Shown here: positions 1 through 5,225 of the stretch, in pieces
Numbering within the stretch: position 1 is the stretch's first letter
Layout: each line of letters opens with the position of its first letter
Assembly: GCA_937138955.1 (NCBI GenBank)
Contig: CAKZPJ010000527.1
Coordinates: 1-5,225, forward strand
DNA length: 5,225 bases
Source of the DNA: an uncultured Flammeovirgaceae bacterium
GTDB lineage: Bacteria; Bacteroidota; Bacteroidia; Cytophagales; Cyclobacteriaceae
Direction: 5' to 3'
Program-made: the position numbers and the translations under genes
Notes under the pieces: generated by a model
Told to the model about the DNA's origin: nothing
The model's input: only the letters and a program-made list of their open reading frames with translations
The model's database searches: none

Positions 1-1324
1 CTAAGGCGATAAAATTATCGGTAGAAGCGTTTTTGTGTTTGTACTGATTGAAAAACTGCTTCAGAATAGCAAAAAACACATTATCAACTACCTTTGCTCG
101 CAGCATATGTAGTACCCAAGCTCCTTTTTGATACGTGTTAGCATTAAGTAGCTGAAAGAGATTTGACTCGTTTGTGTCAACTACTTTAGCTTGAGGAGAC
201 TTTAAGTGGAAAGTAAAAATACGTTCTTTGTCGGACAATAGACGGGCGTTCATACTATCTCTGCCGTAAGTACGCTCAAAATAAAGATGGGTCAGGTAGG
301 TTGAGAAGCCTTCGCTGAGCCAGACGTCAGACCAGTTTTTTTCGGAGACGGCGTTCCCAAACCACTGATGAGCTACCTCATGGGCAATTAGCCCTTCAAT
401 AGATGGTTGATCGACAACCACTGACTCGTTATAGAAAATAGCCGTGGCATTTTCCATACCGCCATACTGCGTTTTAGATTGCACATTAGCTATCTTTTGA
501 TAAGGGTAGTCCCCCAAAATATTTTGGTAGAATAATAGTATATCAGCAGTAGGAGCAAACTTTTCAAACCCTATTGTTCGATCTTCAGGATACAGCCAGT
601 TTTCAATAACAACTGATTGATGGGGGGGATACTGCACGGCAAATCTAGCTGCACCAAAGACCATCACCTTAGTAGGAATAGGTTGAGTGATTGCCCAATG
701 ACTGAGTTTATAGCGAGATAATTTCTGGGTGTCGGGTAATAAATAACTTTCCTCCAAAAGCTTACCATTGGAAATCACTTGATAGTGAGCTGGGGCAGTA
801 ACAATAAACTCACAGGTAGCTTTATCAGAAGGATGATCGTGGGTGGGTAGCCAGAAGTGCGCTCGGTTAGGCCAGTTATCACCAAAAAAAGTGCGATCGC
901 CGTACTGGTTTTGTTTAATAATTAACCCATCGCTGGGAATACCGTGGTACTTAATACGAAAAGTGCCTTGAGAAATACTAGGCTTAGCTTTGGGAATGCT
1001 GATATAAAGCGCATGGTTTTTATGCTTGAAGTCTACGGGTTGATTGTTGAATAAGATTTCTTCTACGATCATACCACTAAAACCGCTACAATCTAGATTG
1101 GCGAGATGTAGAATGGTCGGAGAGGACTGATTAGGTGGAAGCGAAACAAAAATACTAGCATCACCCTGAATCTCATTGGAATTATCGTGAATTGCCAAGT
1201 TAAAGACGTAGTGCAGTACATTGATTGAGGAAGTAGGAAGACTCACGGATTGTGAAAATCCGGGGCAAGAAGCAATCGCTAGTAAGAATAGCGATGTTTG
1301 TAGGGTGCAGAATTTTTTTCCCAT
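1..1324 (-). CDS. Exported M1-family zinc aminopeptidase (3' end beyond the window)
   Basis: M1 metallopeptidases remove N-terminal residues from peptides using one zinc ion. Reading the minus strand from ATG at 1322-1324 gives 441 open codons that run off the left edge, so the C-terminus is missing. Visible landmarks are the substrate-binding GGMEN motif (residues 288-292), the zinc and catalytic motif HEVAHQW (H315, E316, H319), the third zinc ligand E338 in WLSEGF exactly 19 residues after H319, and the catalytic-type Y398 in TYQKGAW. The N-terminal beta domain holds GDNWPNRA (about 148-155), common in bacterial M1 enzymes. Residues 1-25 form a signal peptide: basic start, hydrophobic core 11-18, then IASC, which fits a lipobox, or an ordinary cleavage near FSQ/S. 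The enzyme should therefore act outside the cytoplasm. The start is supported by the signal peptide and an A-rich leader. The gene is divergent from the thioredoxin gene. Family assignment is firm; substrate is unknown. Confidence 0.93.
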   Translation of the reverse strand, partial: MGKKFCTLQTSLFLLAIASCPGFSQSVSLPTSSINVLHYVFNLAIHDNSNEIQGDASIFVSLPPNQSSPTILHLANLDCSGFSGMIVEEILFNNQPVDFKHKNHALYISIPKAKPSISQGTFRIKYHGIPSDGLIIKQNQYGDRTFFGDNWPNRAHFWLPTHDHPSDKATCEFIVTAPAHYQVISNGKLLEESYLLPDTQKLSRYKLSHWAITQPIPTKVMVFGAARFAVQYPPHQSVVIENWLYPEDRTIGFEKFAPTADILLFYQNILGDYPYQKIANVQSKTQYGGMENATAIFYNESVVVDQPSIEGLIAHEVAHQWFGNAVSEKNWSDVWLSEGFSTYLTHLYFERTYGRDSMNARLLSDKERIFTFHLKSPQAKVVDTNESNLFQLLNANTYQKGAWVLHMLRAKVVDNVFFAILKQFFNQYKHKNASTDNFIAL

Positions 1325-1407
1325 CGTGCTTTTTTCAGGCTTTTAGCGAAATTAGGAAAGAAAGTAAAGAATTCGTAAACACATTTAGACTGGAAGGTAC
1401 AACTGAG
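1325..1407. promoter_or_regulatory. Divergent intergenic region between M1 peptidase and thioredoxin genes
   Basis: These 83 bp separate two divergent start codons, so they must hold or border both promoters. The stretch is AT-rich. I found no full TTTG / 19-21 nt / TAnnTTTG match on either strand. The nearest is TAATTTCG on the minus strand, one mismatch from the -7 consensus but without a TTG at the proper distance. A GGAAGG at 1392-1397, ten bases before the thioredoxin ATG, could be a weak ribosome-binding site. Calling it regulatory is inferred from gene layout only. Confidence 0.35.
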
Positions 1408-1974
1408 ATGAAAAAATTGCTTAAATCAAGAATTATTGACCTTATTCTGGTTTCTCTATTACTACTATTGTTGTTTGTACCAAGTATTCGCTTGCCGGTA
1501 ATAAGTAATGTGCAGAAGGCTATACTGCATACCGGCTTGTTTAATGCTTCATCAGAGCATACTCAATCGGATGAAACATTTGATTATAAACTTGTGCTAT
1601 ATAATACGGCAGGAGAACAAGTTGATATGGATCGGAAGCGAGGAAAGGTGCTTTTCATTAACGTATGGGCCACTTGGTGCCCCCCTTGTATAGCCGAAAT
1701 GCCTGAGATTGCTAAACTATATGAATCAGTAGGGGATGAGGTAGAATTTTTGATGATCTCGGTAGACCAAGATCAACTAAAAGCGAAGAAATGGATAAGA
1801 GGTAAAGCCTTTCTGGTTCCGGTATACTTCCCAAGACAAATGAACGTAAGCTTATCGTACGAGGCAATACCGACTACTTGGATTATTGATCGGACGGGAA
1901 AAATCGTTTTTGAACAAACCGGAATGGCGCAATACAACACAGAAAAATTCAGATCGTTTCTGCTCTCTCTTTAG
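1408..1974 (+). CDS. Membrane-anchored TlpA/ResA-like thiol-disulfide oxidoreductase
   Basis: Proteins of the TlpA/ResA group are thioredoxin folds tethered to the outer face of the inner membrane, where they exchange or reduce disulfides, often for cytochrome c maturation or envelope proteins. This 188-residue protein has a short basic N-terminus (MKKLLKSR), one hydrophobic anchor at about residues 11-25, a linker, and a redoxin domain at about 58-188. The active site is WCPPC (W90, C91, C94) within NVWATWCPPC, and the cis-proline is P155 in AIPTTWIID, so both redox cysteines and the key proline are intact. The frame is open upstream to an ATG at 1252, but that extension would run antisense through the start of the peptidase gene and put 52 odd residues before a clean signal-anchor. 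ATG 1408 is therefore chosen. The stop lies 2 bp from the stop of the convergent symporter. No cytochrome maturation genes are visible, so the partner is unknown. Confidence 0.9.
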   Translation: MKKLLKSRIIDLILVSLLLLLLFVPSIRLPVISNVQKAILHTGLFNASSEHTQSDETFDYKLVLYNTAGEQVDMDRKRGKVLFINVWATWCPPCIAEMPEIAKLYESVGDEVEFLMISVDQDQLKAKKWIRGKAFLVPVYFPRQMNVSLSYEAIPTTWIIDRTGKIVFEQTGMAQYNTEKFRSFLLSL

Positions 1975-1976
1975 CG

Positions 1977-3359
1977 TTAAACTACTTTCTTAGGCGTTTC
2001 TTGATGTTGCCGAGAAAAATAGTCCTGAGCTGCCGCCCGAACTTTAGGGGCTAGCAATAGGGCTGAAATCATAGTTGGAATAGCCATTAATGCGTACATT
2101 CCGTCTACTAAATCAATCACTGCCTCTAGCGTAGCCACCGACGCAATAATAATTGTTGCCACATAAAAATAGTTAAACCAGTGTGCGCGATGGGCTCCCG
2201 CTAGATAAGCAAAGGATTTGGTTCCGTAATAAGAGAGAGTAAACAAGGAAGATAGTGAGAAAAAGGCTACACATAACAGCAACAAATATCCACCGAACTG
2301 GTCGCCAGGAAAGGCAATATTGAAAGCATCTACTGTAAGCGTAATACCTTCCATATCCGTAACTTTCCATACATCAGTCACTAATATTGCCAGCGCAGTC
2401 ATGGTACAAACGATCAATGTATCGATCGCAGGGCCTAGCATCGCGACCAATCCTTCCCGCACGGGTTCGCTGGTTTTAGCCGCACCGTGCGCCATTGGAG
2501 CCGTACCAATACCCGCTTCATTGGAGAATGCGGCTCGTTGAGCTCCCACTATAATAATTGACCCAACCGCTCCCCCCAATACCGAGGTAGCAGTGAAAGC
2601 ATCAGTGACTACTAAGCTAAGTGAAGGGATAATCTGACCGACATTAGCAAAAAGTATATAAACTACCGAAACTACGTAAATAGCGACCATAGCCGGAACC
2701 ATACGGCTAGCTACACTCGCAATTCGTTTGATACCCCCAAAAATAACGATAGCGACTAATGTAGCTACTAGAAGTCCTATGATGAGGTTTAGGCCAAAAC
2801 TTTCCTGCATTCCCATTGGAAGCAAAACGACATCTTTGATAACTCGACCTAATTGATTAGCATTCACCATCGGAAGAGGTCCCATTAGTCCGGCGACACA
2901 AAAAAATACCGCTAACGGTTTCCACTTTTTACCTAAACCTTCTTCAATTACGTACATCGGACCGCCCTGTACTTGTCCGGCACTGTCTTTTCCTCGGTAC
3001 ATAATGGCCAGCGTACAAGTAAAAAATTTAGTAGCCATACCCAAGAATGCACTTACCCACATCCAAAAAAGGGCGCCAGGGCCACCTACAGTAATTGCTA
3101 CCGCTACTCCGGTAACATTTCCCATTCCTACGGTAGCTGCTAAAGCACTGGAAAGTGCCTCAAAGTGGCTTATCTCGCCCGGATCATCCGGATTATCGTA
3201 TTTTCCACGTAATACATTAATAGCATGACCAAAGTACCGGAAGGGAAGGAAACGGGAATAGAGCATAAAAAATAGCCCCCCGCCTAATAAGAGGATGAGG
3301 AGGGGCGTGCCCCAAGCCGCGCTACTAAACTGTTCTAAGATGCTTTCGTTTTGTCTCAA
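1977..3359 (-). CDS. AGCS-family sodium:alanine/glycine symporter
   Basis: AGCS carriers (AlsT/DagA/AgcS type) are inner-membrane proteins that import alanine or glycine with sodium. The 460-residue length is usual for the family. Hallmarks are TVGMGNVTGVAVA (about 76-88), the signature region GGPGALFWMWVSAFLGM (92-108), QGGPMYVIEEGLG (131-143) and AAFSNEAGIGTAPMAHGAAKT (276-296). About ten or eleven hydrophobic segments are spread from residue 16 to 437, followed by a short charged tail ending KKVV. The only plausible start is TTG at 3357-3359: an in-frame stop lies seven codons upstream, and the first internal ATG (residue 32) would cut into the first membrane helix and the conserved WGTPLL segment. 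No Shine-Dalgarno sequence precedes it. The gene lies 72 bp downstream of the small unknown gene on the same strand, with candidate promoters in that gap. Which amino acid is carried cannot be read from the sequence. Confidence 0.94.
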   Translation of the reverse strand: MRQNESILEQFSSAAWGTPLLILLLGGGLFFMLYSRFLPFRYFGHAINVLRGKYDNPDDPGEISHFEALSSALAATVGMGNVTGVAVAITVGGPGALFWMWVSAFLGMATKFFTCTLAIMYRGKDSAGQVQGGPMYVIEEGLGKKWKPLAVFFCVAGLMGPLPMVNANQLGRVIKDVVLLPMGMQESFGLNLIIGLLVATLVAIVIFGGIKRIASVASRMVPAMVAIYVVSVVYILFANVGQIIPSLSLVVTDAFTATSVLGGAVGSIIIVGAQRAAFSNEAGIGTAPMAHGAAKTSEPVREGLVAMLGPAIDTLIVCTMTALAILVTDVWKVTDMEGITLTVDAFNIAFPGDQFGGYLLLLCVAFFSLSSLFTLSYYGTKSFAYLAGAHRAHWFNYFYVATIIIASVATLEAVIDLVDGMYALMAIPTMISALLLAPKVRAAAQDYFSRQHQETPKKVV

Positions 3360-3385
3360 ATGTAAGGTAAGGATAGTTTATACAA
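3357..3385 (-). promoter_or_regulatory. Perfect -7-like octamer TACATTTG overlapping the symporter start
   Basis: Minus-strand TTG (3383-3385), an 18-nt spacer and TACATTTG (3357-3364) fit the flavobacterial consensus TTG / 17-23 nt / TAnnTTTG at every fixed position. The last three bases of the octamer are the TTG called as the start codon. A promoter here would begin transcription inside the annotated coding region, so promoter and start codon cannot both be right for the same transcript. It may be a chance match. Confidence 0.25.
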
Positions 3386-3392
3386 CGAGGGT

Positions 3393-3424
3393 TGAATATA
3401 CGGATTCGTTGATTCCTCACCAAA
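3393..3424 (-). promoter_or_regulatory. Candidate Bacteroidota-type promoter for the symporter
   Basis: On the minus strand TTTG (3421-3424) is followed after exactly 20 nt by TATATTCA (3393-3400). This matches four of the six fixed positions of the -7 consensus TAnnTTTG, with correct spacing to the -33 TTTG. Transcription would begin near 3385-3390 and leave a leader of about 30 nt before the TTG start. It would let the symporter be transcribed apart from the upstream small gene. The match is imperfect, and a competing candidate lies closer to the start (3357-3385). Confidence 0.3.
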
Positions 3425-3431
3425 TGAGAGA

Positions 3432-3881
3432 TTAACCGACTAGTTTTTTCCAATCGCGGTTTCGGATGGAAATATTTTGAGAAATTTTGCTATAATTATC
3501 CCAACTATCTTTTACATGATAGAGAGAGGGAAGATTTCCTGATAATAAATCTTCGTAGTCTTTACGATAAAGACCACCACCGTAGTAATAGAAAGTAAAC
3601 AGGTTACCTTCTTCGCTAAAAAGCTCATGACCTAAGTAGCCATCCCAGATCTCGCTAAGAATGGTGCAGGAGATTTCACGTTTCTTAAATCTAAAGATTT
3701 GAGTATCGGCTTCCTCCTCAAAATACTCGGAATACAGATCATTATCGATAATCCACCCCAGATACATTCCAATATGAACATAAGCTTGTTCAATGGGTAG
3801 ATCTCCGGGAAAGTTTCCTAGGAAGTGGGTCTTAGCGTTATCATAAATACTTTTTCCCTTGGCAGATGCTGGTGTGATCAT
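3432..3881 (-). CDS. Small soluble protein of unknown function, DUF7832-like
   Basis: No function can be assigned. The 149-residue product has no signal peptide or membrane segment and is rich in acidic and aromatic residues. From memory its conserved-looking blocks resemble a family of uncharacterised bacterial proteins that I know as DUF7832: YDNAKTHF (13-20), FPGDLP (24-29), AYVHIGMYLGW (33-43), EEGNLFTFYY (90-99), DYEDLL (108-113) and LPSLYHVKDSWDNY (117-130). The family name should be treated as tentative. Two starts are possible: TTG at 3894-3896, or ATG five codons later at 3879-3881. I prefer the ATG because it follows an A-rich run, as is usual in this phylum, and because the TTG lies in a TACATTTG octamer that could be promoter. 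The gene is divergent from apt and precedes the symporter by 72 bp on the same strand, so co-transcription is possible but unproven. Confidence 0.75.
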   Translation of the reverse strand: MITPASAKGKSIYDNAKTHFLGNFPGDLPIEQAYVHIGMYLGWIIDNDLYSEYFEEEADTQIFRFKKREISCTILSEIWDGYLGHELFSEEGNLFTFYYYGGGLYRKDYEDLLSGNLPSLYHVKDSWDNYSKISQNISIRNRDWKKLVG

Positions 3882-3920
3882 AATTTTTTTAAACAAATGT
3901 AGATGATTAGGGGCTGCGAT

Positions 3921-3952
3921 TTTGTGAAGTTTCTATCAATTCATTACGCTTG
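3921..3952 (+). promoter_or_regulatory. Probable apt promoter, Bacteroidota sigma type
   Basis: TTTG at 3921-3924 is followed after exactly 20 nt by TACGCTTG at 3945-3952. This is a perfect -33 element and a -7 element with one mismatch to TAnnTTTG, at ideal spacing. Transcription should start near 3957-3960 and give a leader of about 43 nt before the apt ATG. Both elements are overlapped by copies of an 11-bp direct repeat. This is the best promoter match in the window, but it was identified by eye only. Confidence 0.5.
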
Positions 3953-3960
3953 TGAAGTTT
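3922..3960 (+). repeat. 11-bp direct repeat TTGTGAAGTTT in the apt promoter region
   Basis: TTGTGAAGTTT occurs at 3922-3932 and again at 3950-3960, with 28 bp between repeat starts, close to whole helical turns apart. The first copy covers the proposed -33 element and the second begins with the TTG of the proposed -7 element and runs across the likely transcription start. This arrangement would suit a repressor or activator that binds twice on one face, or it could reflect duplication of promoter DNA. The repeat is seen directly; the role is inference. Confidence 0.6.
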
Positions 3961-4001
3961 TTCCAGATTCCGATAAATCGTATTCAAAAACCTAGCATGC
4001 T

Positions 4002-4514
4002 ATGAATCTAGCCAACTATATTCGCGATGTTGTCGACTTTCCTCAACCGGGTGTTACTTACAAAGATATTACTCCACTCTTGGGAAATCCTGCTGCCTAC
4101 AAAGAAGCAGTGATTCAACTTAGTAATACGCTGGTTCAGCTAGGGGTTCAGAAAATTGTGGGAATAGAATCGCGCGGTTTTATTTTTGGCGCGTCATTGG
4201 CTGAACGGCTGGAGGCAGGTTTCGTGCCAGTTCGGAAAAAGGGGAAGTTGCCATTCCGGACTTTACAGCGAGAATATGAGTTGGAGTACGGCACTGATTG
4301 TCTGGAAATTCATCAAGATGCAATATTACCCGGAGAGAAAGTGGTAGTACACGACGATGTGCTGGCAACGGGTGGTACCGCTGCTGCTGCCTGCGATCTA
4401 GTGCGGCAGCTCGGCGGAGAAATTGTTCAAGTTTCATTTCTGGTTGAGTTAACTTTTCTTAATGGAAGAGAAAAAATTACGCAGTACCCAGTTTTTAGCC
4501 TAACTACATTTTAG
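4002..4514 (+). CDS. apt: Adenine phosphoribosyltransferase
   Basis: This cytoplasmic purine-salvage enzyme joins adenine to 5-phosphoribosyl pyrophosphate (PRPP) to make AMP and pyrophosphate. The 170-residue length is normal for bacterial enzymes. Recognisable parts are the N-terminal DFPQPGVTYKDITPLL (12-27), the ESRGFIFG loop (56-63), VPVRKKGKLP (75-84), EYELEYGTD (91-99) and the PRPP-binding motif VVVHDDVLATGGT (114-126), which carries the paired aspartates D118 and D119. The HDD form of this loop is one I associate with Bacteroidota. All expected core motifs are present and the frame is intact. No Shine-Dalgarno sequence precedes the ATG; a perfect palindrome, TAGCATGCTA (3993-4002), ends on its first base. 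A good promoter lies at 3921-3952. The TAG stop overlaps the stop of the convergent reductase gene by four bases, with no terminator visible between them. Confidence 0.96.
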   Translation: MNLANYIRDVVDFPQPGVTYKDITPLLGNPAAYKEAVIQLSNTLVQLGVQKIVGIESRGFIFGASLAERLEAGFVPVRKKGKLPFRTLQREYELEYGTDCLEIHQDAILPGEKVVVHDDVLATGGTAAAACDLVRQLGGEIVQVSFLVELTFLNGREKITQYPVFSLTTF

Positions 4515-5206
4515 GCGTTGCCGTAAAGCTTGAGCACGGTTTGCCGAAGTGGTGCACTGTCGGTAGAAGCCAGAAAAGAAATTGTTTCAGCAACCTGTTC
4601 GGGAGTAACCCAGTCGTTAAAGTTGGCGTCGGGCATGGATTCTCGATTAGGCGGTGTATCCAGTACACTAGGCACAATAACCGAACAGCGAACTCCTGTT
4701 TCAGTAGACTTAGCATTAATTATTTCTTCAAGCTGGAATAACAGCGACTTGGAGAGGGAATAAGATACCATAGCCGCAGCGGCTGATGGGTCAAGGGCAG
4801 GGCGAGCTCCTACCAATACAATATGTCCACCTTGATCGCTCATTTGAGCATATAACTTTTGACAACACAAGTAAGCCGTTAGAAAATTCAGGCGATACAT
4901 TTTCTCCAAATCTTTTTGACTTGTTTCGGCTAGTGTACCCATAACAAAACCACCAACTAGCAACGCTGCAAAATCAACCTGACCGTAGTTTTGAGAGATA
5001 TAATCCATTAGACGGCTAATCTCACTTTCATTACTTACATCAATCGTGTATCTTTCGAAAGATGGATGACCCTCAAAGTCTAACGTATCATTCGGAGTTC
5101 TAACGGTACCAACTACGGTAAAACCTTCACCTAGAAGTCGGTTCGCTACGGATTTGCCTAAAAAACCGGACGATCCGGTAACCAGAGCAATCTTTTTCTG
5201 TGACAT
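4511..5206 (-). CDS. Short-chain dehydrogenase/reductase resembling dihydropteridine reductase
   Basis: The 231-residue protein is a Rossmann-fold NAD(P)H oxidoreductase. It shows the dinucleotide-binding motif TGSSGFLG (10-17), D57 after beta-strand 3, LLVGGF (82-87) in place of the usual NAG, N107, and the catalytic pair Y149 and K153 (YSLSK). R36 after beta-strand 2 hints at NADP(H). Two segments recall human quinoid dihydropteridine reductase as I remember it: VGARPALD (132-139, against AGAKAALD) and LDTPPNRESMPDANFNDW (182-199, against LDTP-NR-SMP-A-F--W). As in that enzyme, the serine usually found about 13 residues before the tyrosine is absent. DHPR regenerates tetrahydropterin, but many bacterial SDRs share this C-terminal motif and their substrates are unknown, so reduction of a pterin or other quinonoid compound is only a suggestion. 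The ATG start at 5204-5206 has AAGG just before it; its promoter is mostly outside the window. It converges on apt with a 4-bp overlap. Confidence 0.88.
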   Translation of the reverse strand: MSQKKIALVTGSSGFLGKSVANRLLGEGFTVVGTVRTPNDTLDFEGHPSFERYTIDVSNESEISRLMDYISQNYGQVDFAALLVGGFVMGTLAETSQKDLEKMYRLNFLTAYLCCQKLYAQMSDQGGHIVLVGARPALDPSAAAAMVSYSLSKSLLFQLEEIINAKSTETGVRCSVIVPSVLDTPPNRESMPDANFNDWVTPEQVAETISFLASTDSAPLRQTVLKLYGNA

Positions 5207-5225
5207 GCCTTAATATTAGTTTTAT

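Noticed and set aside
18..28. 11-mer TCGGTAGAAGC shared with 4560-4570
   Set aside because: Both copies lie in coding sequence on the minus strand and encode the same short peptide ASTD in unrelated proteins; coincidence is sufficient.
893..900. GCGATCGC, the octamer overrepresented in many cyanobacteria (HIP1)
   Set aside because: I noticed a single copy, inside the peptidase gene, in DNA that otherwise looks like Bacteroidota; no enrichment.
1252..1407. Upstream extension of the thioredoxin reading frame to an ATG at 1252
   Set aside because: It runs antisense through the signal-peptide codons of the M1 peptidase and adds 52 residues with no signal-anchor character before a natural MKKLLK start.
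1971..1982. Possible bidirectional terminator at the thioredoxin/symporter junction (TTTA-GCGT-TAAA)
   Set aside because: A four-pair AT-only stem is far too weak to terminate transcription.
2320..3228. Plus-strand open frames opposite the symporter (2320-2541, 3004-3228)
   Set aside because: They are antisense to a well-supported membrane protein, show no domain or leader, and reflect its codon composition.
3402..3416. Imperfect inverted repeat GGAATC-AAC-GAATCC (minus strand) as a terminator after the small gene
   Set aside because: The stem is only six pairs with an A-A mismatch, has a 3-nt loop and no following U-tract, and lies inside the spacer of a candidate promoter.
4180..4763. Open frames antisense or out of frame to apt and the reductase (4180-4437, 4504-4716, 4530-4763, 4541-4741)
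   Set aside because: They overlap genes with intact family motifs and have no recognisable protein features of their own.
1..5225. A defence, mobile or biosynthetic gene system
   Set aside because: No nuclease, integrase, transposase, toxin, CRISPR repeat or synthase is present, and the genes alternate in strand and belong mostly to familiar core families.

Overview
The window looks like chromosomal DNA from a member of the Bacteroidota, probably a marine or soil Cytophagia-like bacterium. Three things suggest this. Base composition is moderate, near 40-45% GC. Shine-Dalgarno sequences are weak or absent and A-rich stretches precede several starts. Some promoters match the Bacteroidota pattern TTTG / about 20 nt / TAnnTTTG. 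The protein variants also fit, for example the HDDVLATGGT form of the adenine phosphoribosyltransferase loop. The phylum is an inference from these features and was not tested by a search.

Layout, left to right. Positions 1-1324 (minus) hold the first 441 codons of an exported M1-family zinc aminopeptidase; its 3' end lies beyond the left edge. Divergent from it across an 83-bp gap is a membrane-anchored TlpA/ResA-like thioredoxin (1408-1974, plus). It meets, stop to stop with only 2 bp between, an AGCS-family sodium:alanine/glycine symporter (1977-3359, minus). Upstream of the symporter on the same strand is a small soluble protein of unknown function (3432-3881, minus). A divergent promoter region with an 11-bp direct repeat leads into apt, adenine phosphoribosyltransferase (4002-4514, plus). 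The apt stop codon overlaps that of a convergent short-chain dehydrogenase/reductase resembling dihydropteridine reductase (4511-5206, minus).

The genes do not form an obvious pathway or defence, mobile or biosynthetic cluster. They look like ordinary core genes packed tightly in alternating orientation: purine salvage (apt), amino-acid uptake (symporter), envelope thiol-disulfide chemistry (thioredoxin), extracytoplasmic peptide breakdown (M1) and a pterin-reductase-like SDR. The peptidase and the amino-acid symporter could both serve peptide and amino-acid nutrition, but nothing in the sequence links them. I saw no tRNA, rRNA, CRISPR array, insertion sequence or convincing intrinsic terminator. 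No stretch longer than about 120 bp lacks a gene.

The points most worth a second look are the SDR with DHPR-like motifs and no catalytic serine at the usual place, the symporter's TTG start embedded in a perfect -7-like octamer, the direct repeat laid over the apt promoter, and the two terminator-less convergent gene junctions. I did not find a previously undescribed multi-gene system.
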